Source of the DNA: Candidatus Rhodoferax odensensis
GTDB lineage: Bacteria; Pseudomonadota; Gammaproteobacteria; Burkholderiales; Burkholderiaceae_C
Assembly: GCA_016718405.1 (NCBI GenBank)
Contig: JADKDJ010000033.1
Location: forward strand, 534,755-598,754
Reading direction: 5' to 3'
DNA length: 64,000 nucleotides
Shown one piece after another: positions 45,517 to 54,024 of the stretch. How positions within the stretch are numbered: position 1 is the first letter of the stretch; each line of letters starts with the position of its first letter. The notes under the pieces are model-generated. The model made no database searches. It was not told where the DNA came from and saw only the letters and a program-made list of their open reading frames with translations. Both the position numbers and the translations under genes were made by a program.

Positions 45517-45712
45517 AGGTATCCTTCCCACAGTCTTCTTGATTTGATTTGATTCTCCCACAGCGCCAACGCGAGCGTGAGCGACTTTCAGATGTGCGGC
45601 TTTCGCGCCGGGCCGAATCGTGCCAACAGGGTTTTGACACGGCCTCAGCGACAAATGACTTACGTTCAGCTATTATGTGACCACAAGTCACTTAAACCTC
45701 TGGAAAAACGCC
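45517..45712. promoter_or_regulatory. Divergent control region with GTGAC palindrome
   Basis: Contains an exact TTGACA hexamer (45634-45639), a TATTAT hexamer (45671-45676) and, directly after it, the perfect inverted repeat GTGAC-CACAA-GTCAC (45677-45691); a further half-site TGACTT is at 45656. This could be an operator for the TetR regulator encoded downstream. Spacing of the hexamers to each other is not canonical. Confidence 0.4.
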
Positions 45713-46177
45713 ATGCAACTAATCATCAATGGAACACCGGTGGCCTTGGAGGTCGATCCGGACATGCCGCTGCTATGGGCGCTGCGCGACGTGCTCAACC
45801 TCACCGGTACCAAGTTTGGCTGCGGCGTGGCGGCTTGTGGTGCCTGCACCGTGCGGGTAAACGGCGAGGCGCTACGGTCCTGCGTAACGCCGGTCAGCGC
45901 CGTGCTGGGCAAGCGTATTCAGACCATCGAGGCGCTGGGCACATCGGATAGGCCACACCCCTTGCAAACGGCCTGGGTCGCCGAGCAGGTGCCGCAATGC
46001 GGCTATTGCCAAAGCGGCATGTTGATGGCGGCGGCGGCACTGCTGCAGCGCACCCCAAAGCCGACCGATGCTGACATTGATGAGGCGATGACCAACATAT
46101 GCCGCTGCGGCAGCTACCAGCGGGTGCGCGCGGCGATACACCGCGCGGCCAAAACCAGCAGCATGGGGGTCGCATGA
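45713..46177 (+). CDS. iorA: 2Fe-2S subunit of aldehyde/isoquinoline oxidoreductase (IorA type)
   Basis: A 154-residue small subunit of a molybdenum hydroxylase. ATG 45713 begins MQLIINGTPVALEVDPDMPL. The plant-type [2Fe-2S] motif (FGCGVAACGACTVRVNG) and the second cluster motif (QCGYCQSGML ... NICRCGSYQRV) are both complete. It passes electrons from the molybdenum site. Its stop overlaps the large subunit start as ATGA, so the two are translationally coupled. Confidence 0.9.
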   Translation: MQLIINGTPVALEVDPDMPLLWALRDVLNLTGTKFGCGVAACGACTVRVNGEALRSCVTPVSAVLGKRIQTIEALGTSDRPHPLQTAWVAEQVPQCGYCQSGMLMAAAALLQRTPKPTDADIDEAMTNICRCGSYQRVRAAIHRAAKTSSMGVA

Positions 46178-48441
46178 AGCGGCGTACCTGGCTACTCAGT
46201 GCCCTGGGCGTCAGCGGCGCCCTGGTAGTGGGTTGGGGCGTGCTACCGGCGCGCTCACGCCTTGGCTCACCCCAATCGATGCTACCCAGTCTGGGCGAGG
46301 TCGCGCTCAACGGCTGGATCAAGATTGCCGCTGATGGCTCGGTCGTGATGGCCATGCCGCGCAGCGAGATGGGCCAGGGCGTTCACACCGCTTTGGCGAT
46401 GCTGGTGGCGGAGGAACTGGATATCCCCTTGAGCCGGGTTCGACTTGAGCAGGCCGGCGCCGACACGATCTACGGCAACGTGGCCATGCTGATGGGCGGC
46501 CTGCCGTTTCATCCCTCTGAGTCCAAACCCGGGCACGAGGCGTCCAAGGTCAAGGTTGGCCGTTGGGTTGTCGGCAAACTGGCGCGCGAACTGGGCATCA
46601 ACGCCACGGGCGGCTCGTCCAGCGTAGCCGACGCCTGGGAGCCTGTGCGCATGGCCGCCGCCACCGCACGCGCCGGTCTGCTTGGCGCTGCCGCAGCCAA
46701 GTGGCAATTGCCGGTGCAGGAGCTGCGACTTGCCAGCGGAGTGGTGTCGCACCACAGCGGCAAATCAGCCCACTACGGAGAACTGGCGCCGTCTGCGGCA
46801 GGTCTGGCGCTGGGGACAGTGACGCCCAAGGACCGCAAGGACTGGACGCTGATCGGCAAGCCCGCCCAACGTTCCGACATCCCGGCCAAGACCAATGGCA
46901 CGGCGCGCTTTGGCCTCGATGTGCGACTACCCGACATGTTGTACGCGGCGGTGCGCCTGTCACCCATACTCGGCGGCACACCCGGCGAGGTGGACGCCAA
47001 GGCCGCGCTGGCACTTTCAGGGGTGCGCAAATTGGTACCACTGCAAGCCTTGGGCGGCAGCAGCGCAGGCTTTGCGGTGGTCGGGACAACGACTTGGCAC
47101 GCCCGCCAAGGTGCGCAGGCCGTACAAGTGAGCTGGCAACAACGCGCCCAGGGCGCGCTGGACTCACGCAGCATCGAAACGCAGCTGCTGGCCGCCGTGC
47201 AATCACAAGCCGGCGACACGTTTTACGAAAAGGGTTCGGTCGACAAAGCCGAGGCCGCTGCCAGCCGGATCGTGGAGGCAAACTACCGTGCCCCCTACCT
47301 GGCGCATGCCACCATGGAGCCGATGAACTGCACCGCCCAGGTGAAAGACGGCAAGGTGCAAGTCTGGGCGCCAACCCAGGTGCCGCAAATGGCGCGTGCC
47401 GCCGCGGCCAAGACGGCGGGCGTCGACATCGAGAGCGTCACGCTGCACGTCACCTTGCTCGGCGGCGGCTTCGGTCGTCGCCTTGAGGTGGACTACGTGG
47501 CCCAGGCGGTCGCGGTGGCCATGCAATGTGATGGACTGCCGGTGCAACTGGTCTGGTCTCGCGAGGAGGACACCACCCACGACTTCTACCGACCGATGCA
47601 TGTGGCTACCCTGCGCGCCGCCATCGACGCCAACGGACAGGTGGACAGCCTGCGTATCAAGTCCGCTGGCGACGCCATCAGCCCGCGCTGGATGGCGCGC
47701 GCGCTGCCGGCGCTGTCGGGACCGTTCGACATGCCAGACAAAACCACGGCAGAGGGCCTGTTCGATCTTCCCTATGGTTTTGATAACCAGCATATGTCTC
47801 ACGTGGCCACCCGCATGGGCGTGCCGGTGGGGTTCTGGCGATCCGTCGGACACTCGCACAACGCCTTTTTCTCGGAGAGTTTTGTCGACGAGCTGGCGTT
47901 CGAAACACGGCAGGACCCGCTCGCATTGCGGCGAACCCTGCTCAAGGACGCGCCGCGCTACCTGGCCGTGCTGAACCTGGCCGCGGAAAAGGCACAGTGG
48001 GGCAGCGCGCTGCCACCGGGGCGCGCCCGCGGCATCGCCATACACGAGTCCTTTGGCTCGATCGTAGCGGAGGTGGCCGAGGTGTCGCTGCACGACGGCC
48101 AGCCACGGGTTCACCGTGTCGTGTGCGCGATCGACTGCGGCACCGTGGTCAACCCTGACACCGCGGCGCAGCAGATGGAGAGCGCGGTGGTGTTCGGCCT
48201 GACGGCCGCCCTGTACGGCAAGATCGACATCCACGAAGGTGTGGTTCAGCAGAGCAACTTCCCGAGCTACCCGATGCTCAAACTGGCCGACACACCCGTG
48301 GTGCAAACCTGGGTGGTGCCCAGCACCCGTGCCCCGGCGGGCGTCGGCGAGCCCGGCGTGCCACCCGTCGCACCCGCCGTGGCCGGCGCCCTGTTTGGGC
48401 TGACCGGTCGGCGCGTACGGCTGCTACCATTGATTGCCTGA
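46174..48441 (+). CDS. iorB: Molybdopterin large subunit, isoquinoline 1-oxidoreductase beta type (IorB)
   Basis: A 755-residue molybdenum-cytosine-dinucleotide enzyme from ATG 46174. The N-terminus MKRRTWLLSALGVSGALVV is a twin-arginine signal, consistent with periplasmic action. The two Ald_Xan-type repeats are visible (MPRSEMGQGVHTALAMLVAE; VTLHVTLLGGGFGRRLEVDY) and the C-terminal GVGEPGVPPVAPAVAGALF holds the catalytic glutamate region. IorB-type enzymes hydroxylate or oxidise N-heterocycles or aldehydes; the substrate cannot be read here. No XdhC-like maturation factor or cytochrome subunit adjoins it, although moeA, moaD and moaE lie nearby. Confidence 0.88.
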   Translation: MKRRTWLLSALGVSGALVVGWGVLPARSRLGSPQSMLPSLGEVALNGWIKIAADGSVVMAMPRSEMGQGVHTALAMLVAEELDIPLSRVRLEQAGADTIYGNVAMLMGGLPFHPSESKPGHEASKVKVGRWVVGKLARELGINATGGSSSVADAWEPVRMAAATARAGLLGAAAAKWQLPVQELRLASGVVSHHSGKSAHYGELAPSAAGLALGTVTPKDRKDWTLIGKPAQRSDIPAKTNGTARFGLDVRLPDMLYAAVRLSPILGGTPGEVDAKAALALSGVRKLVPLQALGGSSAGFAVVGTTTWHARQGAQAVQVSWQQRAQGALDSRSIETQLLAAVQSQAGDTFYEKGSVDKAEAAASRIVEANYRAPYLAHATMEPMNCTAQVKDGKVQVWAPTQVPQMARAAAAKTAGVDIESVTLHVTLLGGGFGRRLEVDYVAQAVAVAMQCDGLPVQLVWSREEDTTHDFYRPMHVATLRAAIDANGQVDSLRIKSAGDAISPRWMARALPALSGPFDMPDKTTAEGLFDLPYGFDNQHMSHVATRMGVPVGFWRSVGHSHNAFFSESFVDELAFETRQDPLALRRTLLKDAPRYLAVLNLAAEKAQWGSALPPGRARGIAIHESFGSIVAEVAEVSLHDGQPRVHRVVCAIDCGTVVNPDTAAQQMESAVVFGLTAALYGKIDIHEGVVQQSNFPSYPMLKLADTPVVQTWVVPSTRAPAGVGEPGVPPVAPAVAGALFGLTGRRVRLLPLIA

Positions 48442-48464
48442 CCGCCCATGTACTGCGCCCCCCG

Positions 48465-49142
48465 ATGCCGAACTCCGCGAAGCCTTCGATCAGCAAACAA
48501 CGCGCCCGCAGCCAAGCTGACAAGGACTTGCGGCGCACCCATCTGGTTGCAGCCGCCAGACACCTGTTTGCCAGCGCCTCATTTGAGGCCGTCACAATCG
48601 CCCGCGTAGCCGAGCGTGCCGGCGTCGCCAAGGGCACCGCCTACATCTACTTTGCCAACAAGGAAACCCTGTTTCTGGAACTGGTGCGGGCCGAGTTGAG
48701 CGACTGGCTGCTGGAGCTGACGCGCAAACTCAAGCGCCTGCGCCACGCCGATGCCAGCCTTGCCGTGCCCAGGCTGCTGGCTCAAAGCGTGACGGAGCGC
48801 CCGACGCTGCGGCGCCTGCTGGTGCTGCTGCACAGCGTGATTGAGCCCAACATTGACGAGGCGTCCGCGCGCGAGTTCAAGTTGTTCCTGCACGCGTTGC
48901 TGACACAGAGCGGCACCGCCATTGCGGCCAGACTGCCCGGGTTGAGTGTGCCCGACGCCGCTACCTTGGTACTGCAGTTGCACGCCCTGGTGATCAGTGT
49001 CACGCAATTGGCCGACCCGCCGCCGGTGATCGCCAAAGTGATGGCTGCCGACCCAACGCTGCAGTCGATGTGCATCGACTTCGAGTCCTTCATGACCGCC
49101 ACACTCACCACGCTGGTGCGCGGCACCCTGACCAGGCCTTGA
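48465..49142 (+). CDS. TetR-family transcriptional regulator
   Basis: A 225-residue repressor. The N-terminal helix-turn-helix is typical (LVAAARHLFASASFEAVTIA then RVAERAGVAKGTAYIYFANK). The rest is helical ligand domain without recognisable specificity. It follows the IorB gene by 23 bp on the same strand, so it probably autoregulates that operon, perhaps at the GTGAC palindrome near 45680 (inference). Confidence 0.88.
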   Translation: MPNSAKPSISKQRARSQADKDLRRTHLVAAARHLFASASFEAVTIARVAERAGVAKGTAYIYFANKETLFLELVRAELSDWLLELTRKLKRLRHADASLAVPRLLAQSVTERPTLRRLLVLLHSVIEPNIDEASAREFKLFLHALLTQSGTAIAARLPGLSVPDAATLVLQLHALVISVTQLADPPPVIAKVMAADPTLQSMCIDFESFMTATLTTLVRGTLTRP

Positions 49143-49148
49143 ACGGAG

Positions 49149-49664
49149 TCAGGCGTTGCCGGCCACGATGCCCCAACGCGCCAGCGCCGCGTCATCGCTG
49201 ACGCGGGCGTCAACCCAACGCGCGCCTTCGGCGGTCTGCTCTTTCTTCCAGAATGGCGCCTGGGTCTTGAGGTAGTCCATCAGGAACTCGCAAGCCTGAA
49301 AGCTCTCGCCGCGGTGCGCTGAACTCACCACCACCAGCACGATCTGGTCAAGTGGCCGCAACAGCCCGATGCGGTGAATCACGCGCGCGCCAAAGATGTC
49401 GAAGCGACGCTGTGCCTCATCAATCATCGCCTCGATGGATCGCTCGGTCATGCCAGGGTAGTGTTCAAGCTCCATCGATTGAACACGACCGGCCGAGTCC
49501 GCATCGAGACTGGTCCTTGCATGGCGATCACGCACAGTGCCAACGAAGCTGCAGACGGCGCCGACGCGCGCGTCCTGGGCGCGCAGCGCCGCCACTTCTT
49601 GGCTCAGATCGAAGTCCGCGGTCTGAATGACCACTCGGGGCGGGGAAGGTACGCTGACACTCAT
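49149..49664 (-). CDS. moaE: Molybdopterin synthase catalytic subunit MoaE
   Basis: Large subunit of molybdopterin synthase, which inserts two sulfurs from MoaD into precursor Z. About 171 residues from ATG 49664 (ATG 49673 also in frame). Motifs include VGAVCSFVGTVRDRH, MELEHYPGMTERSI, VVVSSAHRGESFQACEFLMD and the catalytic lysines of FWKKEQT. On the minus strand after moaD but separated from it by an oppositely oriented DHDPS-family gene. Confidence 0.95.
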   Translation of the reverse strand: MSVSVPSPPRVVIQTADFDLSQEVAALRAQDARVGAVCSFVGTVRDRHARTSLDADSAGRVQSMELEHYPGMTERSIEAMIDEAQRRFDIFGARVIHRIGLLRPLDQIVLVVVSSAHRGESFQACEFLMDYLKTQAPFWKKEQTAEGARWVDARVSDDAALARWGIVAGNA

Positions 49665-49738
49665 ACGCCTCATTGTGTCACTGCCGCACTGTCACTGTCA
49701 CTATCACTGCCACACGTGCGCGATGCTAAGATGCCGCC

Positions 49739-49840
49739 ATGTTGGCTCGCTGTCTGTCTACCGTTCGCCGCGCCGCCCCAGGTGCGTGTGATTTGGCCGT
49801 GGCACAGACGCGCAAACCCAGCAAACCGACGCTCATCTGA
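49739..49840 (+). CDS. Possible short leader ORF (33 codons)
   Basis: Starts MLARCLSTVRRAAPG and ends KPSKPTLI at a TGA that lies inside the left arm of a hairpin. There is no strong ribosome-binding site and no run of one regulatory amino acid, so it may be chance. The overlap of its stop with the hairpin is the only reason to list it. Confidence 0.2.
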   Translation: MLARCLSTVRRAAPGACDLAVAQTRKPSKPTLI

Positions 49841-49871
49841 CCGGAGCGGCGGCTCCGTCCTCAGATGAGCG
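49830..49871 (+). promoter_or_regulatory. Long hairpin upstream of DHDPS-like gene
   Basis: Outer arms CGCTCATCTGA/TCAGATGAGCG pair perfectly over 11 bp; inside them CGGAGC/GCTCCG pairs over 6 bp around a 4-base loop, separated by an asymmetric internal loop. No T-run follows, so it is not a simple terminator. It could be a 5' UTR structure or a protein site for the gene starting at 49926/49965. Confidence 0.6.
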
Positions 49872-49925
49872 ATGGAGCCCACTCAGGACACTGCCCACTG
49901 GACCTCCACGCACTTTTGACGACGG

Positions 49926-50882
49926 ATGACCTCATCGGTCGGCGCATTGGAAAGGAACACACTCGTGGCAAGCACTGTCGATTTTTCCGGTCTCTGGATT
50001 CCCCTGGTTACCCCGTTTCGTGACGATGCGGTTGACCACCCCGCGCTGGCCACCCTGGTGAAACACCTGGCGCCCAAAGGCGTGGCCGGTTTCGTCGTTT
50101 GTGGCTCCACCGGCGAGGCAGCAGCGCTAAGCGAGGCGGAGCAACTCGACGTGCTCGAGACCGTGCGGCGCAACGCCAGCGAGCTGCCGTTGATCATGGG
50201 TGTCTCGGGCTACCACCTGCCCAAGACAGTGGCCTGGGTCGAAGCACTCGCGCACGAATCACTGGCCGGGGTGCTGGTCAGCGCGCCTTGCTACATTCGA
50301 CCCTCACAAGCGGGCTTGGTGCACTGGTTCGAGGCGATTGCCCAAGCCAGCGCGGTGCCGCTGGTGGTGTACGACATTCCTTACCGCACCGGTGCCGTGC
50401 TGCTGCGCGAGACCTTGCTGCGCCTGGCCGCACACCCCAACATCGCCGCCGTCAAGGATTGTGGCGGCGACCCGGCCAAGACCGCGGCTGTGCTGGCCGA
50501 CACTCGCCTGCAGGTGCTGAGCGGCGAAGACCTGCAGATCTTCAGCGCGGTGGCTCAAGGCGGCGCGGGCGCGATTGCCGCCAGCGCACATGTGCACACC
50601 GAGCGATTTGCGGCGGTCATCAAACTGTTGACCCGCGGCGATCTGGCGTCGGCCCGCGCCTTATGGAGCGGTTTGCCTGAACTGGTTGAAGCACTGTTTG
50701 CCGAGCCCAACCCCGGTCCGGTCAAAGCCCTGCTGGCGCACCAAGGCTTGATGCACAAGCAGTTACGTCGCCCGATGACTGAAGCCAGCGCCGAGTTACT
50801 TGACCGGCTTGTGCGACTGCACGACGAGATGGGGCGGCCAACAGCCGACCAATCGCTTGTTGCCGTGCAGCAGCGCGCTTAG
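49926..50882 (+). CDS. Dihydrodipicolinate synthase-family protein (DapA-like)
   Basis: A 318-residue (beta/alpha)8 enzyme; GTG 49965 with an AAAGGA site is an alternative start giving 305. The catalytic set fits DapA: GSTGEAAAL pyruvate loop, tyrosine and arginine in VYDIPYRTG and the Schiff-base lysine in IAAVKDCGGD. The first residue of the loop differs from the usual GTTGE. It may be a second, non-housekeeping DapA or a related lyase. It is oriented against moaD and moaE and ends 4 bp from the moaD stop. Confidence 0.82.
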   Translation: MTSSVGALERNTLVASTVDFSGLWIPLVTPFRDDAVDHPALATLVKHLAPKGVAGFVVCGSTGEAAALSEAEQLDVLETVRRNASELPLIMGVSGYHLPKTVAWVEALAHESLAGVLVSAPCYIRPSQAGLVHWFEAIAQASAVPLVVYDIPYRTGAVLLRETLLRLAAHPNIAAVKDCGGDPAKTAAVLADTRLQVLSGEDLQIFSAVAQGGAGAIAASAHVHTERFAAVIKLLTRGDLASARALWSGLPELVEALFAEPNPGPVKALLAHQGLMHKQLRRPMTEASAELLDRLVRLHDEMGRPTADQSLVAVQQRA

Positions 50883-50886
50883 CGGC

Positions 50887-51138
50887 CTATCCCCCAGTCA
50901 CCGGTGGAAAAAACGCCACCTCGGCGCCGTCCACCAAGGCCGTGGTCTCATCACTCATCACTTGATTGAGGGCCACGCGCACGGCGCGGCCTCGGGCCAG
51001 GCTTTCGGCATGGGCGCCGCCCCGGGCAATCAAGCTGTCGCGCAACTGCGCCAGGGTCATCGCGCCGGTGTGAAGCGATTCCGACGGCACGCCAATGGTC
51101 TCGCGAATCGAAGCGAAATATCTGACCGTGATGTTCAT
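50887..51138 (-). CDS. moaD: Molybdopterin synthase sulfur carrier subunit MoaD
   Basis: An 83-residue ubiquitin-like protein ending in the essential Gly-Gly (FFPPVTGG), which is thiocarboxylated and feeds sulfur to MoaE. Starts with MNITVRYFASIRETIG. Its ATG overlaps the moeA stop as ATGA, so it is coupled to moeA. Confidence 0.95.
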   Translation of the reverse strand: MNITVRYFASIRETIGVPSESLHTGAMTLAQLRDSLIARGGAHAESLARGRAVRVALNQVMSDETTALVDGAEVAFFPPVTGG

Positions 51139-52367
51139 GCCACGAGTTCCGAAAAAGGGATGAAACGCACCACGTCGCCGTGGGCCACGGTCTGGCCAGG
51201 CTCCAGCTCCACCAGTCCATCGCCCCAGACCGCCGACGTCAGCACACCGGAACTCTGGTTGGGGAACAGATCCAGCCCGCCTTGCGGGTTGCGCCGCACA
51301 CGCAGGAATTCGCGGCGTTTATCGGCTCTTGGCCAATTGAAATGAGCGCTAAACGCTGTTGTTTTTGTATCAACGCAGTTGCAACCTGAGAGCTTTAACA
51401 GGAACGGCCGCACCAACAGCAAGAAGGTGACGAAACTCGACACCGGGTTGCCCGGCAGACCGATGAAGTGCGTGCCACCAACCTGGCCGTACGCAAACGG
51501 CTTGCCCGGCTTGATGGCGATCTGCCAAAGGTTGAGTTCACCAAGCCTTTGCACAGCCGGTTTGATGTGGTCCTCTTCGCCCACCGACACACCGCCGCTG
51601 GTCAGGATCAGGTCATGCGCGTGCGCGGCGTCAAGCAAGGCCTGCACGGTGGCGTCCAGACGGTCCGGCACGATACCCAGGTCGGTGACCTCGCAGCCCA
51701 AGCGCAGCAACAGGGCGCGCAGGAAAAACCGGTTCGAGTTGTAGATCGCGCCCGCTCGCATGTCCTGCGGCGCCACGTCGCCCGGCATCACCAGTTCGTC
51801 GCCGGTCGAGAACAGCGCCACGCGTGGCTTGCGCCGCACGGTCAACTGCGCCATGCCGATACTCGCCGCCAGCCCAAGCGACGCCGGCGACAGGCGTTCG
51901 CCCTGGTGCAGCACCACGGCATCGCGGGTCACGTCTTCACCGGCACGGCGAATCCACTGCCCTGGCGTCGGGACGATGTTGACGCGCACCGCGCGGCCGT
52001 CGTCGGCCGGCTCGCAGTCTTCCTGCATCACGATGGTGTTGGCCCCGCTGGGCACCGGAGCACCGGTGAAGATGCGCGCCGCAGTACCGGGCAACAAGGC
52101 AGCGCCACTGCTGCCGGCCGCTATACGTTGGCTGACTGGCAGCACCACGCCAGCCGGTGCAACATCGGCGCAACGCAGGGCGTAGCCATCCATCGAGCTG
52201 TTGTCCTGCGGTGGCACGTGCAGGAGCGACACCACTTCCTGCGCCAGCACCCGGCCATCGGCATCGAAGGTGGCCACCTGCTCGGTGTCAGCCAAAGGCC
52301 GCGCGCGCGACAGCAGTTCCGCCAGCGCCTCGTCCAGCGGCCGCAAAGGTGCGCGTGCCGTACTCAC
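51135..52367 (-). CDS. moeA: Molybdopterin molybdenumtransferase MoeA
   Basis: Inserts molybdate into adenylylated molybdopterin. GTG 52367 (VSTARAPLRPLDEALAELL) gives 410 residues and leaves a 10-bp gap after thrC; a longer frame would overlap thrC. Conserved motifs include DNSSMDGYALR, IFTGAPVPSGANTIVMQED, the substrate region LTSGGVSVGEEDHIKP and LPGNPVSSFVTF. Co-transcribed with moaD and probably thrC. Confidence 0.93.
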   Translation of the reverse strand: MSTARAPLRPLDEALAELLSRARPLADTEQVATFDADGRVLAQEVVSLLHVPPQDNSSMDGYALRCADVAPAGVVLPVSQRIAAGSSGAALLPGTAARIFTGAPVPSGANTIVMQEDCEPADDGRAVRVNIVPTPGQWIRRAGEDVTRDAVVLHQGERLSPASLGLAASIGMAQLTVRRKPRVALFSTGDELVMPGDVAPQDMRAGAIYNSNRFFLRALLLRLGCEVTDLGIVPDRLDATVQALLDAAHAHDLILTSGGVSVGEEDHIKPAVQRLGELNLWQIAIKPGKPFAYGQVGGTHFIGLPGNPVSSFVTFLLLVRPFLLKLSGCNCVDTKTTAFSAHFNWPRADKRREFLRVRRNPQGGLDLFPNQSSGVLTSAVWGDGLVELEPGQTVAHGDVVRFIPFSELVA

Positions 52368-52377
52368 TGGCCCGCCT

Positions 52378-53919
52378 TCACGCACAGCGCCCGGCAATGA
52401 AGGCCTTGATTGCATCCACATCCGCGGCCATGGTGGTCACGCGCTTGGGCAAATCTTCGATACCCTTGAACTTGGCGGGACGGTCCGGCTCGCGGCCGAG
52501 CGCTTCAACAATGGTGGCGGCGAACTTGATTGGCAGAGCGGTTTCCAGAACGATCATCGCAACGCCGGGCAGCTGGTGTTCGCGGGCCACCTTCAAACCG
52601 TCGGCGGTGTGGGTATCGACCACCACACCAAAACGCTCGAAGGTGTCGCGAATGGTCGCCAAGCGCTCCGCGTGCGTGCTCTTGCCACTGACAAATCCGT
52701 ACCTGGTGGCAGCCTGCGCGAAGGCCGGGTCGGCACCCAGATCAAAGCGCCCGGACTGCGACAGTTGCGCGCCGAACAGCGACTGCGTCTTGGCGGCGTC
52801 ACGCCCGAGCAGGTCGAACACGAAACGCTCGAAATTGGAGGCTTTGGAGATGTCCATGGACGGACTGGAGGTCTCGTGTGTATCGGCACTGCCGCGCACG
52901 CGGTAGACGCCGGTGCGGAAGAACTCGTCGAGCACGTCGTTTTCGTTAGTCGCCACCACCAATTGCGCAATCGGCAAGCCCATCATGCGCGCCACGTGAC
53001 CGGCGCAGACGTTGCCGAAGTTGCCCGACGGCACCGCAAAGCTGACGGTTGTCAGCGGGCAATTCCCCGACGGGCCACCCCTAGGAAAATTAGCCCCCTC
53101 GGGGGGCAGCGAACCACGCGCAGCGGGGAGCGTGGGGGCGACCTCGGTCGCCTGAAAGTAGCCCGCGAAGTAGTAGACCACCTGCGCCAACAGGCGCGCC
53201 CAGTTGATCGAGTTGACGGTGCCAATGCGGTACTGACGTTTGAATGCCAGATCATTGGAGACCGCCTTGACGATATCCTGGCAGTCGTCGAACACTCCTT
53301 GCACCGCGATGTTGTGAATGTTCTCGTCCATCAGGCTGAACATCTGCGCCTGCTGGAACGGGCTCATGCGCCCAGCGGGCGATGTCATGAACACCCGCAC
53401 ACCCTTCTTGCCGCGCATCGCGTATTCGGCGGCGCTGCCGGTGTCGCCGCTGGTGGCGCCGAGGATGTTGAGCTCCTGCCCCCGCCGGGCCAGCTCGTAC
53501 TCGAACAGATTGCCCAGCAGCTGCATGGCCATGTCCTTGAAGGCCAGCGTGGGGCCATTGGACAGGGCTTCGAGGTACAGAGGTGACTGTGCCGATCCGC
53601 TGCCGGAGGGTTCCAGTCGGGTCAGCGGCACGATCGCTGCGGTACCGTAGACCGCCTCGGTGTAGGTCTTGTCACACAGCGCCTTGAGGTCCGCAGCAGG
53701 GATGTCGTCGATGTACAACGACAGGATTTCGAACGCCAGAGCCGCGTAGCCACCGCTGGCGCCATTGGCATAAATGCCGCGCCACCGCTCCAGTGTGGCC
53801 GCATCCACGTGCGGATAGGACGCGGGCAGGTACAGACCGCCATCGGGCGCCAGGCCCTCAAGCAGGATTTCGCAGAAACGGCGCGGCGTGGTATCGCCGC
53901 GGGTAGATAGGTAGTGCAT
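52378..53919 (-). CDS. thrC: Threonine synthase with in-frame palindrome insertion
   Basis: PLP enzyme converting O-phosphohomoserine to threonine. 513 residues, about 30 longer than close relatives would be. The PLP lysine is K128 (LAFKDMAMQ), with NILGATSGDTGSAA and VPSGNFGNVCAGH for phosphate binding. Residues 259-289 (EVAPTLPAARGSLPPEGANF onward) interrupt the usual YFQATT...VSFAVPSGN junction and are encoded by a GC-rich palindrome at 53066-53140. The frame is open throughout. The insertion is in a surface loop between conserved segments, so activity may be retained. Confidence 0.9.
   Translation of the reverse strand: MHYLSTRGDTTPRRFCEILLEGLAPDGGLYLPASYPHVDAATLERWRGIYANGASGGYAALAFEILSLYIDDIPAADLKALCDKTYTEAVYGTAAIVPLTRLEPSGSGSAQSPLYLEALSNGPTLAFKDMAMQLLGNLFEYELARRGQELNILGATSGDTGSAAEYAMRGKKGVRVFMTSPAGRMSPFQQAQMFSLMDENIHNIAVQGVFDDCQDIVKAVSNDLAFKRQYRIGTVNSINWARLLAQVVYYFAGYFQATEVAPTLPAARGSLPPEGANFPRGGPSGNCPLTTVSFAVPSGNFGNVCAGHVARMMGLPIAQLVVATNENDVLDEFFRTGVYRVRGSADTHETSSPSMDISKASNFERFVFDLLGRDAAKTQSLFGAQLSQSGRFDLGADPAFAQAATRYGFVSGKSTHAERLATIRDTFERFGVVVDTHTADGLKVAREHQLPGVAMIVLETALPIKFAATIVEALGREPDRPAKFKGIEDLPKRVTTMAADVDAIKAFIAGRCA
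53066..53140 (-). repeat. GC-rich palindromic element inside thrC
   Basis: Contains GCCCCCTCGGGGGGC and a second GTGGGGGC arm able to pair with the first. Elements like this, with a CCCCCGAGGGGGC core, are common between genes in Comamonadaceae as I recall, but here the element lies within a coding region and is read as about 25-30 residues without a stop. Exact borders are uncertain. Confidence 0.65.
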
Positions 53920-54024
53920 GCGTTGGGATCAGGGCTGGAAGGGAGTGGCGGTCGCCATGGCCGGTGGGCCAAGGGGTCTTCAATTTTACAGGCGCAGGTC
54001 CGACACGCCCTTGCCCATGCTCGC

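Larger units (their letters stand above)
49665..49925. promoter_or_regulatory. Divergent intergenic region between moaE and DHDPS-like gene
   Basis: Contains TGTCACTG-type short tandem repeats (about 49676-49715), a possible -10 (GCTAAGAT, about 49725-49732), a 33-codon open frame and a long hairpin (both listed separately). No other gene is seen. Confidence 0.4.
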
